From JAEUKA01 sp044228505 (lineage in GTDB: Bacteria; Myxococcota_A; Polyangia; Palsa-1104; JAEUJZ01), in NCBI GenBank assembly GCA_044228505.1, contig JBGAUT010000002.1, forward strand, positions 1-64,000: a stretch of DNA of 64,000 nucleotides, given 5' to 3'. Under the pieces are notes generated by a model. It saw only the letters and a list, made by a program, of their open reading frames with translations. It did not search any database and was not told where the DNA came from. Within the stretch, counting starts at the first letter, position 1, and the number at the start of each line of letters is the position of its first letter. A program made the position numbers and the translations under genes. Shown piece by piece: positions 35,404 to 43,913 of this stretch.

Positions 35404-36713
35404 GTGCTTCGACGATGACGGAGATTTCGGCAGAGACGATGGCCACGGCGCAGGCGATTGCCAAGCGGGCCCAGACGGCGGCCCGTCCGCTGGCGAGCGT
35501 GCGCTCGGCGCAGAAAAATGCGGTGCTCGGGCACTTGGTGTCGCTGCTTGGCGATGCGGAGCGGGTGCAAAAGATCCTGGCGGCGAACCAGCTTGATCTA
35601 GCGGCGGGGGCGGAGGCGGGGCTGTCGGCGGCGCTGCTCGATCGGCTGCGGCTCGATGAAGGTCGGCTGCGAGCGCTCGGCAAGGCAGTGTCCGAGATCA
35701 TCGCGCTGCCCGATCCGGTGGGCGAGGTGGTCGAGTCGTGGCCGCGTCCGCGTGGATTTCTCGTCGAAAAAGTGCGAATTCCTCTGGGGGTGCTGCTGCT
35801 GATTTATGAGTCGCGCCCGAACGTAACGATTGATGCGGCGGCGCTCGGGTTAAAGAGCGGCAACGCGGTGATTCTGCGCGGCGGCAAAGAGGCGCGGCAC
35901 AGTAACCTCGCGCTGGCGGAGCTGGTGCGGGAGTCCCTGCTTTTCCACGGGCTGCCTGCGGATGCGTGCATTCTGGTCGACAATCCCGACCGGGCGCTGA
36001 TGCTGGCGCTGCTCAAACAAAACGGGCTCATCGACCTGTGCATCCCCCGGGGCGGCGAGTCGCTGATCCGCTTTGTCGTCGAACACGCCCGGATTCCGGT
36101 GGTGCAGCACTATCAGGGCATCTGTCACCTGTTTGTGGAAAAGACGGCGGACCTTCAGATGGCGACGGAGCTTGTCGAAAACGGCAAGTGCTCGCGGCCT
36201 GGGGTGTGCAACGCCCTGGAGTGTCTGCTCATCGACTCGGGGGTGGCGGCGCAGCTTCTGCCGATGCTGGCAGCGCGGCTGGCCCCGTTTGGTGTGGAGC
36301 TGCGGGTCGAGGACGATGCGCGGGCGCTGCTGCCCTCACCGCTGCCACAGGGACTCAAAGTGACGGCGGCCCAGCCGAGTGACTTTGGGCACGAGTTTTT
36401 GGATCTGATCTTGGCGGTGCGACTGGTGCCCTCGCTGGACGCGGCGATCGCGCACATTGCCGAGTACGGATCGCTGCATACCGAGGTGATCGTGACGCGG
36501 GATGAGGCGGCGGCGCGGCGGTTTTTACGCGAGGTCTGCGCGAGCTTCGTCGGTTGGAATGTGTCGACACGCTTCAACGATGGGGGCGAGCTGGGGCTGG
36601 GCGCAGAGGTCGGCATCTCGACGACCAAGCTGCACGCGTTTGGACCGATGGGCCTGCGTGAGCTGTGCGCGACCAAGTTCGTCGTGACCGGGAGCGGCCA
36701 AGTCCGTTCCTAG
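35400..36713 (+). CDS. proA: Gamma-glutamyl phosphate reductase
   Basis: 437 residues. Reduces gamma-glutamyl phosphate to glutamate semialdehyde with NADPH, the second step of proline synthesis. It is an aldehyde-dehydrogenase-fold protein. The catalytic Cys is C270 in 'RPGVCNALE'. Other conserved segments are 'LLIYESRPNVTIDAA', 'NAVILRGGKEA', 'CIPRGGESLI' and 'NASTRF'-like 'NVSTRFNDGGELGLGAE'. Length is normal with a short N-terminal extension. It is translationally coupled to proB; the two form the whole operon. Confidence 0.96.
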   Translation: MSASTMTEISAETMATAQAIAKRAQTAARPLASVRSAQKNAVLGHLVSLLGDAERVQKILAANQLDLAAGAEAGLSAALLDRLRLDEGRLRALGKAVSEIIALPDPVGEVVESWPRPRGFLVEKVRIPLGVLLLIYESRPNVTIDAAALGLKSGNAVILRGGKEARHSNLALAELVRESLLFHGLPADACILVDNPDRALMLALLKQNGLIDLCIPRGGESLIRFVVEHARIPVVQHYQGICHLFVEKTADLQMATELVENGKCSRPGVCNALECLLIDSGVAAQLLPMLAARLAPFGVELRVEDDARALLPSPLPQGLKVTAAQPSDFGHEFLDLILAVRLVPSLDAAIAHIAEYGSLHTEVIVTRDEAAARRFLREVCASFVGWNVSTRFNDGGELGLGAEVGISTTKLHAFGPMGLRELCATKFVVTGSGQVRS

Positions 36714-36753
36714 CACCCTGCAAAGCCGCTTACACGGCCCCACAAATCGTGTT

Positions 36754-38022
36754 ATGCAGGCAAAAATGAAAGCCTTGCGAGCCAAGTTCGAGCTGTGTGG
36801 CGACCGGCGCTTGCCGACGCTAGTGGGTGTGCTCTCGACGGTGCTGCTGGTCAGTGCGACCGGCTCTGCCAAGACGCCAAAGCCGACCCCGGCAGCGGCC
36901 AAAGCGGGCGACAAGACCGGCAAGACAGAGTCGGGCAAGGGCAAGGCCGAAGGGGCGGCGATGCCGGATGCGTTCGCGCAGACGGGCGGCGCGCCGGCAG
37001 CCACGACCGATGCAGCGCAGAGCGGCCAGAGCTTCGAAGACCTGCTCAAGGACGCGGTGCCGGTCAAGGACTTCGCGACGCTCATCGAGCCGCTGTATGC
37101 GCGCTGTGAGGATCCCGATCCGCTCTACAAGCGGCAGTGTGAGGTGTCCAAGACGTTCCTGCTGGACTACCTCCACTCGCACACCTTCGTGGCCGAGTCG
37201 GACATTCCGCCCGATACGTCGCCGTATGACGCGGCGGCCAAGCAGGTCGACATGGAGATCTCGGGCTGCCTGGTCTGCAAAAACCCGATCACCGTGGCGG
37301 GTGAGCCGCGCTACCTGACCACCAAGCCGCCCCAGCGCGTGACCGATGGCCGAGCGCAGGTCGAGCCGATGGCCAACCACGAGATCGCGATTGCCGATCG
37401 GACGCGGGCCGATCGCTTTGTCGAGCGGGTCGTACCTCGGCTCAAGGTTCAGCACGTGTTCCGCTTTACGACGCCGTATCCCACCGAGCTGCCGATGGGG
37501 CAGGCCCCGGCGCAGCCCGCAGCGGCCAGCAAGACCGCCGCTTTGCCGCCGATTCCTCCGCCCGCCAAGGGAGTGCTGGTCGCGTCGATTGGTCATCGGG
37601 TCTACGACCGCTGCACCGGTCAGATTGCGGCTGCGCAGCCGAGAGCGACGATGGCGGTGAAAGTGGCGCCGGATCGCGGCTGCCCACGGGATGCGTCCGA
37701 GGATATGTCGCAGGCCGAAATCAAGAAGCAAGCCGACTTCATGGCGCTGCCGGAGCGGCTCCAGCCGCGTGAGATCGACCGTGTGCTGGCCCCGATCCAG
37801 GCCCGTGTCCATGAGTGTTACGTCGAGTTCGGTGAGCCGTCGGGCAATGCCAAGGTCAGCCTGGTGCTTGGCCCCGAGGGCAAGCTGACCCAAGTGACGC
37901 TGCCCCCGCCGTTTGACAAGGCCGACATCGGTCTGTGCCTGCGATCGCAGATTCGCAGCGCGGTGTTCCCGAAGTTCCGGGGCAGCCCGATGAAGCTCGA
38001 CTACGTCTATCAGGTGCAGTAG
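36754..38022 (+). CDS. Secreted protein with AgmX/TonB-like C-terminal domain
   Basis: 422 residues. An N-terminal basic stretch and hydrophobic segment (about 22-40) act as a signal peptide or anchor. An Ala/Lys/Gly-rich linker follows. Then comes a middle domain with cysteines spaced as 'CEDPDPLYKRQC' and 'GCLVCKNP'. The C-terminal about 85 residues ('RVHECYVEFGEPSGNAKVSL', 'LRSQIRSAVFPKFRG') resemble the periplasmic C-terminal domain of AgmX/PglI-type and TonB-like proteins, which is also found in the GltJ-like protein of this window. The middle domain is not recognised. A periplasmic structural role is likely. Confidence 0.75.
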   Translation: MQAKMKALRAKFELCGDRRLPTLVGVLSTVLLVSATGSAKTPKPTPAAAKAGDKTGKTESGKGKAEGAAMPDAFAQTGGAPAATTDAAQSGQSFEDLLKDAVPVKDFATLIEPLYARCEDPDPLYKRQCEVSKTFLLDYLHSHTFVAESDIPPDTSPYDAAAKQVDMEISGCLVCKNPITVAGEPRYLTTKPPQRVTDGRAQVEPMANHEIAIADRTRADRFVERVVPRLKVQHVFRFTTPYPTELPMGQAPAQPAAASKTAALPPIPPPAKGVLVASIGHRVYDRCTGQIAAAQPRATMAVKVAPDRGCPRDASEDMSQAEIKKQADFMALPERLQPREIDRVLAPIQARVHECYVEFGEPSGNAKVSLVLGPEGKLTQVTLPPPFDKADIGLCLRSQIRSAVFPKFRGSPMKLDYVYQVQ

Positions 38023-38071
38023 CGCTGGGCGTGCCAGCCTGTGCACGCCTCCCCACCGGTTCGAGGAATCC

Positions 38072-39478
38072 ATGCATTCACTTCTAGCTTGTCGACGGTC
38101 TCGGTCGCTTGAGACGTATGTTTTGGTTTGTCAGCTTGTGGGCGGGCTGCTCCTTAGCGCCTGTAGCAAAGGCGGTGCAGGTGATCCGGTCTCGTGTCGC
38201 AAACTGAGCGACCCGGTGCCTGGGCTCCCATCGAGCGATCGCCCGGTCACGCGGTCGCTGTACGCCGAGCTCAAGTCCCCGAGCGGTGTCTACAGCACCA
38301 TCCCGCTCGATGGAATCGGTGGCGTGTATTCGGGAACGAAGCCACTGACCAAGTGCGAAGAACGGGGCCAATACACGGTCGAGCGGATCGTGCTGGTCAA
38401 CTCCAAGCAAGAGCTGGTCGCGGTCGCCAATCGCATTGGCAACAGCGCCAGCTTCCGCATCGACTACTCGAACGGCTCGACTACCAGCATCGCCGGGACG
38501 AGTGTTGCCAACTACTACACCGACTATGGCACCGCAGCGGTCAGTGGCGCGGTAACCCTTTTGACCGTTGCCCCGAGCACTCCCCAGATTCGCCAGGGCG
38601 ACCGGATGAGCGTCACGGTGTCGCTGCAAGGCGACGAGTGCGGACTGCGGCAAAGCTCGTGGTGGCTGGCGACGGCTTCGGGACAAGTGATTGGGCAGCC
38701 ACAGATCGTGCCGGGCGGCTCAGGCACAGCCTCGCTGGTGGTCCCGGCCGAGCTGGCCCCGGGCACCTACTTTGTCGAAGGGCGCGTGGATACCAAGAAC
38801 GGCCAGTCGTTTGACGTCAAGCGCCAGAACGCCGCCGACACCATCTACAAGCTCTACGATCGCAAGAGCGGCATCTACACCGCCACCACCTATCCGGTCT
38901 CCAAGGTCGAGGTGGTGTCCAATCCTGATGCCGATCGGACCGCGCCGCAGGCCGTGCAGATGGATGCAACGCCATCGCGGGTGGAGCGCTGTCAGCCCGT
39001 GAACCTGTCGCTGAAGCTAAGCGACGAGCGCTCGCTGCCGTCGACGCAGACCGTCAAGGTGTGGCTCGGGCCCGATGGAACCATGCTCACCAGCGTGGAC
39101 TTGGTCGGTGGAGAGATGCTGTATGGCAGCTTCACACTGCCGTCCGATGCGCCGGGTGGGGTTTGGTACGCCTATCCCGACCTGATTCGCGACGCTGCGG
39201 GCAACGAGGCGAGGTCGAGCTTTTCGGGCGGCAAGTTTACGCTCACCGGCAATGGCATCGGTTCTCCGAAACCGGTGCAAGCCGCAACGTTTATTGTCCC
39301 CACCGATACATCCAAGCCCACCGGCTCGCCGGACCTGGGGATGGTCCCGCTCGATCTGATGGCAGCGTTCCCTGCGACGCTGAGCGAGCTGAAAGTCACC
39401 CCGTCGGCGATCACGCGAGACGGCGATTCGGTGATGGTGCGAGTGACCTGGATCGACGTGACGGGATCGCTCAAGTAA
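38072..39478 (+). CDS. Lipoprotein with multiple beta-sandwich domains
   Basis: 468 residues; GAGGAA precedes the ATG. The lipobox 'LLLSAC' is at about residues 27-32. The rest is beta-rich with Ig-like features: 'QIRQGDRMSVTVSLQGDECGL', 'LAPGTYFVEGRVDTKNG' and, in the second half, 'VKVWLGPDGTMLTSVDL' and 'PGGVWYAYPDLIRDAAGNEA'. That last pattern is typical of bacterial Ig-like/Big domains. No catalytic motif was seen. It follows the AgmX-like gene by 49 bp, so co-transcription is possible. Its 3' end overlaps the convergent radical SAM gene by 8 bp. Confidence 0.78.
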   Translation: MHSLLACRRSRSLETYVLVCQLVGGLLLSACSKGGAGDPVSCRKLSDPVPGLPSSDRPVTRSLYAELKSPSGVYSTIPLDGIGGVYSGTKPLTKCEERGQYTVERIVLVNSKQELVAVANRIGNSASFRIDYSNGSTTSIAGTSVANYYTDYGTAAVSGAVTLLTVAPSTPQIRQGDRMSVTVSLQGDECGLRQSSWWLATASGQVIGQPQIVPGGSGTASLVVPAELAPGTYFVEGRVDTKNGQSFDVKRQNAADTIYKLYDRKSGIYTATTYPVSKVEVVSNPDADRTAPQAVQMDATPSRVERCQPVNLSLKLSDERSLPSTQTVKVWLGPDGTMLTSVDLVGGEMLYGSFTLPSDAPGGVWYAYPDLIRDAAGNEARSSFSGGKFTLTGNGIGSPKPVQAATFIVPTDTSKPTGSPDLGMVPLDLMAAFPATLSELKVTPSAITRDGDSVMVRVTWIDVTGSLK

Positions 39479-41177
39479 GCGGCTGGGGGGCGTCTTCAGG
39501 CGGAGCGGGCAGCGGTCGCGAGGCGGGCCGCTTGGGTGCATGGTCCACGCTGCCGTGACGGACGGGCGTGCGGGGGCCCCGGGCTGTCGATACGTTCAGG
39601 GAGCGCTCATGGCGAGGTGAATGCGCGGGTGGAACCAAGCAGCCTGGGCCGTGACCAATCAGGTCGCGCCGATTGGCCTTGTGCAGTGCTTCCCTGGCCA
39701 GGTCATGCTGGCTGCGATCCCAGTACATGAGCAGCGCCCGCTGCAGCTTTTTGTCACGCAGGCCCCGTTCGGTGAACACCTGGCGGCTTGGGTCCTCTGA
39801 CAGGGGATCGAGGCCGGTGTGGTACATCGCTGTCGCCAGTGACATCGGCGTCGGGATGAAGTCCTGCACCGAGGGTGGACGCAGGTGATGGGCTTTCAGG
39901 TACAGCGCCAGCTCGATCATGTAATCGAGTGTCGAGCCGGGATGCCCCGAGATGTACGCAGACAGAGGCGGCAAGCCGTCTTTCGCCTGCTCGGCGGTCA
40001 CTGCAGGATCGGTGTCGCAGCGATCGAGGGTGCCCCCGTGGCAATCGTCGAGCTGCTGGAGGGCTATTAGCTCCCGCTCGATGCTTTCGGTGCTACGGCG
40101 TTGGACGATGCGACCCTCGTGTTCGGAGACGCTACAGAACGAGCAGTCGCTCACGCAGCCCCGCATCGGCCGCAGCGAGTGCTTGACCAGCTCGTACGCA
40201 GGCACGGGTTCGCGATAGCTGGGGTGGGCACGCCGCGCAAACGGCAGGTCGTAGAGCGCATCGAGCTTTTCTTCGCTCAGCGGTAGTGCGGGCGGGTTGA
40301 AGTACACCGCACGATGCCCGACGCGCTGAAGGAGCGGCCGTCCGGTGAGAGGGTTCGCCTCCGCGTGAGACAGCCGCGACATCAGGGCAAAGCGCTGGCG
40401 CGAGTCGAGATCGCTGCCAACGACCTCTTCGTAGGTGGGTAGCTCGACGATAGAGTCGCTTTCTGCGGGCCGTTCGCACGGGGCTGATAGCGCCAACGCC
40501 TCTTCCTGGGACAAAAGTAGCGCGGTGCCTCGGACGTCGCGGATGCGGTCGATGGGCTCTCCATGCTGGAGTCGTTCGCTGATCTCCAAGATGGGACTTT
40601 CTCCCATCCCGAACACCAGCATGTCAGCCTTGGCGTCCACGAGGATCGGTCGTCGCACCGAGTCCGACCAGTAGTCGTAGTGCGCGATTCGACGCAGAGA
40701 CGCCTCGATGCCTCCCAGGATGATCGGCGCATCCGGGAACGCTTCGCGGCAGCGGTTGGCGTAGACCAGCGTGGCCCGATCGGGTCGCAGCCCAGTTCGA
40801 CCACCCGGGCTGTAGGGATCACTGCTGCGGTTCTGCTTTTGTGCCGTCAGTCGATTGAGCATCGAATCGACGTTGCCTGCCGAGACACCGAAAAACAGCC
40901 TGGGTCGGCCAAATCGTCGAAAGTCAGCCACGCTGCGCCAGTCAGGCTGCGCCAGCACCGCTACCCGTAGGCCGCTTTTGGCGAGCAGCCGCGCAATGAG
41001 GATGGGACCAAAGGCGGGGTGGTCAACGTAGGCATCGCCCGTCACCATCACGACATCTAGCTCGGACCAGCCGCGCCGAGTGGCATCGTCCATCGTCGTA
41101 GGGAGAAAGTCTTCGTCCAGCCCACGAGCCGAATTGTCAGACGAGAACGACGGCTGGTTCTGAAGGTGGACGAGCAT
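39471..41177 (-). CDS. YgiQ-type (UPF0313) radical SAM protein with shortened core
   Basis: 568 residues. The N-terminal half matches YgiQ family proteins ('DVVMVTGDAYVDHPAFGPILIARLL', in part; 'IEASLRRIAHYDYWSD'). The radical SAM Cys triad is present in the family context 'RGCVSDCSFCSVSEHEGR' (C341, C345, C348). The C-terminal family segments 'YISGHPGST' and 'VQDFIPTPMSLATAMYHTG' follow far too soon. Only about 40 residues (about 372-410) separate them from the triad region, where the family normally has roughly 170. Most strands of the catalytic barrel are therefore missing. Its activity is doubtful. It is divergent from the PAS-STAS gene. Confidence 0.88.
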   Translation of the reverse strand: MLVHLQNQPSFSSDNSARGLDEDFLPTTMDDATRRGWSELDVVMVTGDAYVDHPAFGPILIARLLAKSGLRVAVLAQPDWRSVADFRRFGRPRLFFGVSAGNVDSMLNRLTAQKQNRSSDPYSPGGRTGLRPDRATLVYANRCREAFPDAPIILGGIEASLRRIAHYDYWSDSVRRPILVDAKADMLVFGMGESPILEISERLQHGEPIDRIRDVRGTALLLSQEEALALSAPCERPAESDSIVELPTYEEVVGSDLDSRQRFALMSRLSHAEANPLTGRPLLQRVGHRAVYFNPPALPLSEEKLDALYDLPFARRAHPSYREPVPAYELVKHSLRPMRGCVSDCSFCSVSEHEGRIVQRRSTESIERELIALQQLDDCHGGTLDRCDTDPAVTAEQAKDGLPPLSAYISGHPGSTLDYMIELALYLKAHHLRPPSVQDFIPTPMSLATAMYHTGLDPLSEDPSRQVFTERGLRDKKLQRALLMYWDRSQHDLAREALHKANRRDLIGHGPGCLVPPAHSPRHERSLNVSTARGPRTPVRHGSVDHAPKRPASRPLPAPPEDAPQPLT

Positions 41178-41267
41178 CAGGCACCACCATATCTACCCCG
41201 CGACGACGAAAAGGGCAATTGACAGCTCTCACTAAGTGGTGATTTCCTAAAATTACCTGAAATCCCC

Positions 41268-42545
41268 TTGAGCGCGTTGCCCTTGTCCGACGAAGTACCT
41301 TCTCAAGACAGTCCGCCGCGCCGCCATGCTGCTGCTTGGCTGGATCAAACCGCCGTGGCGATCTTCAATTCTATGGCCGATGGGGTCGCGATCTTCGATG
41401 CGAACCGTGAGCTTTTGCACCACAGTCCCCGGTTTGCCAAGCTGATGCCTGACCTGCTCAAGGCCGCTGGCGAGCGCAACTTGCCGTCCGACGTGCTGGT
41501 TGCGCTGCAGCGGGTTTGTGGCGGCGTACCCCAGTCGACCGTGCTCATCGAACAAGCGATCCCGGGGATGGCGTCGCGATCGTGCGAGCTGCAGATTCGG
41601 ACCTTGCCGCTTTCCGATGAATCGGTGTTGCTGGTGACCGCCCGCGATGTCAGCGAACGGCTACAGCGAGAACGAACCCAGCGCGAAAACGAGTCACTGC
41701 TCGGGGCGATCCTGGAGACCTGCGGTGTGGGACTGTGTCTGTGGGACCATCGCCATCGCTTCGTAAGCTGTAATCGGGCGTTTTGCGAGCTGGTCGGTTT
41801 CCGTCCCGAAGAGCTGGTCGGTCGTCCGTTAGCGAAGGTTTTGTCGACGGAAGAGGTGGATCGTGCGCAGGGCCTGTTTACCGAGCTGTTGGGCAGTAAT
41901 GGCAAGGCGCAGAGCCAGAGCGGGATTGAGCTGCGCTGTCGACGGCGTGATGGCTCGCTGGTCGATGTTGCGATCGCGGTGAGCGTACTGATTCGCGACG
42001 AAGGGCGGCGGTTCATCGTCGGATCGGTGATGGACATCTCGGAGCGCAAAGAAAAGCAGCTCGAGCTGATCGAACGGGCAGTCGAAGCTCAGCGTGAGGC
42101 CGAGAGCAAAAATGAGCTGAATGCGGCTCTGTCGGACAAGCTGGCGCTTATCGAACGGCAGCATCAGCAAATTCTCGATCTGTCGGCCCCGGTGCTGGAT
42201 GTCTTCGACGGTGTGCTGCTTCTGCCCGTGATCGGAACACTCGATGATGCCCGGGCGAAAACCATCACCGAGCGGCTGCTCGATGCGGTGGTGTCTCATC
42301 GGGCGCGCTTGGTGCTGATTGATCTGACGGCGGTTGAAACGATGGACAACGCGAGTGCGACGGCGCTGCGCCGGATGCTGAGTGCGATCGAGATGCTCGG
42401 CTCACGTCCGATCGTGACTGGGATCAGTCCGCAGATCGCGATGATGCTGACCCGGCTCAACGATCGCGTCGAGGGTGGATTCGACAAGCTGGAGACGCTG
42501 CCCGATCTCAAAGCAGGCGTTCGCTACTGTCTGAATCGGCGCTAG
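41268..42545 (+). CDS. PAS-PAS-STAS signalling protein (RsbR-like)
   Basis: 425 residues from a TTG start; there is no ATG before the first PAS domain, and no strong ribosome site is visible. Two PAS domains (about 25-130 and about 145-270, the second with 'LCLWDHRHRFVSCNRAFCELVGF' in part and a PAC tail 'IVGSVMDISERK') are joined by a coiled coil (about 270-310). The C-terminal STAS domain is of the RsbR kind ('LLLPVIGTLDDARAK', 'VLIDLTAVETMDN', 'IVTGISPQIAMML'). RsbR proteins sense stress and act with RsbS and RsbT, which are absent here. The usual Thr phosphorylation site appears to be replaced by Asn in 'ETMDN'. No heme-binding His is obvious. Confidence 0.87.
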   Translation: MSALPLSDEVPSQDSPPRRHAAAWLDQTAVAIFNSMADGVAIFDANRELLHHSPRFAKLMPDLLKAAGERNLPSDVLVALQRVCGGVPQSTVLIEQAIPGMASRSCELQIRTLPLSDESVLLVTARDVSERLQRERTQRENESLLGAILETCGVGLCLWDHRHRFVSCNRAFCELVGFRPEELVGRPLAKVLSTEEVDRAQGLFTELLGSNGKAQSQSGIELRCRRRDGSLVDVAIAVSVLIRDEGRRFIVGSVMDISERKEKQLELIERAVEAQREAESKNELNAALSDKLALIERQHQQILDLSAPVLDVFDGVLLLPVIGTLDDARAKTITERLLDAVVSHRARLVLIDLTAVETMDNASATALRRMLSAIEMLGSRPIVTGISPQIAMMLTRLNDRVEGGFDKLETLPDLKAGVRYCLNRR

Positions 42546-42602
42546 CCCGCTGTCCTTCGGAGACTTGCCGGAGCTTTACTGTGCGCGGCTCTGTTTTGTA
42601 AG

Positions 42603-42737
42603 ATGGATTACATGATCCCATTTGATGATTTCGTGTCTGCCATCGAAAAGTACAAGCGTCGCAAGGAAGCCGAGGCCGCTGCTGCCCCACCCGTTCAAGC
42701 CGGTCGGCCCCGCCCTGAAAAGCCCGCGCCGCGTTAG
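42603..42737 (+). CDS. Possible small protein (44 residues)
   Basis: A short frame begins 'MDYMIPFDDFVSAIEKYKRRK' (start 42603, with ATG 42612 as alternative) and ends in an Ala/Pro/Arg-rich tail. The front half is an amphipathic helix with sensible composition. There is no clear ribosome site, and the frame lies alone between the STAS gene and the next lipoprotein. It could be a real small protein or chance. Confidence 0.35.
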   Translation: MDYMIPFDDFVSAIEKYKRRKEAEAAAAPPVQAGRPRPEKPAPR

Positions 42738-42801
42738 TCCGAATCGACCCAGCGTGCCTTGGGTGTTTACGTCGAAAGGGCGCACGGCTATCTTGGCGAA
42801 G

Positions 42802-43443
42802 ATGAATCGCGGCCGCAGAAGTCGTTGGTCCCTTGCAAGCTTGAGCGGGCTCATGCCTCTCACTGTTGCGGGCTGTCTGGCCAGCACCAGTCCGACGCCT
42901 AGCGCGACTCCCGCAGTCCCGCCTCGGCCCGAGCTGGGCTGCCAGCGTCAAGGTGCCGAACGCATCGAGACGGCCAATTATCGTGGTGGTACGCAGGCCG
43001 ATGTCTTGAAGGTGTTTCACAAGAACCCCGAGGGCAATCCGCCGCTGTACATGTCCTGCAAAGAGGTCGACCTAAACGGCGACGGACGCAAGGACATGCT
43101 GCTCTACCTCGACAAGTATGGGCGCAAGCTCCGTGAGGAGTTTGACCATGACAAAGATGGGGTCGCCGATCAGAAGACCTTCTACGAAGCGGGTCAGCTT
43201 GTGCGAGATGAGTACGACAGCGATTCCGACGGAAAAATCGATCTCATCGAGCATTTCCAAGACGGCAAACGAGTTCGCCTGGAACGAGTGAGCGCTACGC
43301 CATCCGCTAGCACCGCCACCACCGGACCGAGCGACTCGACCGCAGCGGCAACCCCGCCGACCGTGCCCGCGACGGTCGCTCCCAGCTCACAGGTTGATCG
43401 GTCGCCGGTTCCTTCCACCACCGCTCCTGGCAGTCCTCGCTAG
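42802..43443 (+). CDS. Lipoprotein with EF-hand-like Asp-rich repeats
   Basis: 213 residues from ATG 42802. The signal peptide ends in 'LTVAGC'. The body carries three Asp-rich loops, 'DLNGDGRKD', 'DHDKDGVAD' and 'DSDSDGKID'. These are spaced like calcium-binding dockerin/EF-hand or FG-GAP-type repeats, each followed by a short strand such as 'YEAGQLVRDEYD'. The C-terminal about 60 residues are Pro/Ser/Thr/Ala-rich. This is probably a calcium-stabilised surface lipoprotein. It is not obviously linked to the neighbouring apaG-murI operon. Confidence 0.8.
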   Translation: MNRGRRSRWSLASLSGLMPLTVAGCLASTSPTPSATPAVPPRPELGCQRQGAERIETANYRGGTQADVLKVFHKNPEGNPPLYMSCKEVDLNGDGRKDMLLYLDKYGRKLREEFDHDKDGVADQKTFYEAGQLVRDEYDSDSDGKIDLIEHFQDGKRVRLERVSATPSASTATTGPSDSTAAATPPTVPATVAPSSQVDRSPVPSTTAPGSPR

Positions 43444-43529
43444 AGCAAATCCGCGCTGTAACAAGTCCCCGCTCGATCAAAAACCCCGCTAGTATCTGCG
43501 CCGCTTTCGTTGAGTTTCCCGAGGTCACG

Positions 43530-43913
43530 ATGTCCGATACGACGACGCAAGGTATTCGCGTTGAGGTAAAGACGCGCTATGCACCGGAGCGCTCGCAACC
43601 CGAGGCGCGGATGCACTTTTTCGTCTACACCATCACGATTAGCAACACCGGTACTGAGCCTGCGCAACTTGTCAGCCGACACTGGATCATCACCGACGCT
43701 ACTCAGCATGTCGAAGAGGTGCGCGGTCCTGGTGTCGTGGGTCAGCATCCGTTTCTTCGTCCCGGCGAGAGTTACACCTATTCGTCCGGCTGCATGCTGC
43801 GCACCGAGTTTGGCACGATGGAGGGGTCGTACCAGATGGTTCGCCCCGACGGTACCAAGTTCGATGCGGAGATTGCTCCGTTCCTTCTTGCTCTGCCGCA
43901 TGCGGTGAACTGA
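43530..43913 (+). CDS. apaG: ApaG protein
   Basis: 127 residues; GAGG lies before the ATG. Matches the ApaG family along its full length: 'QGIRVEVKTRYAPERS', 'FVYTITISNTG', 'LVSRHWIITDA', 'VEEVRGPGVVGQHPFLRPGE' and 'MEGSYQMV'. ApaG is a small beta-sandwich protein associated in some bacteria with Co/Mg tolerance and dinucleotide-tetraphosphate metabolism; its exact activity is unsettled. Its stop overlaps the murI start (TGATG). Confidence 0.96.
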   Translation: MSDTTTQGIRVEVKTRYAPERSQPEARMHFFVYTITISNTGTEPAQLVSRHWIITDATQHVEEVRGPGVVGQHPFLRPGESYTYSSGCMLRTEFGTMEGSYQMVRPDGTKFDAEIAPFLLALPHAVN

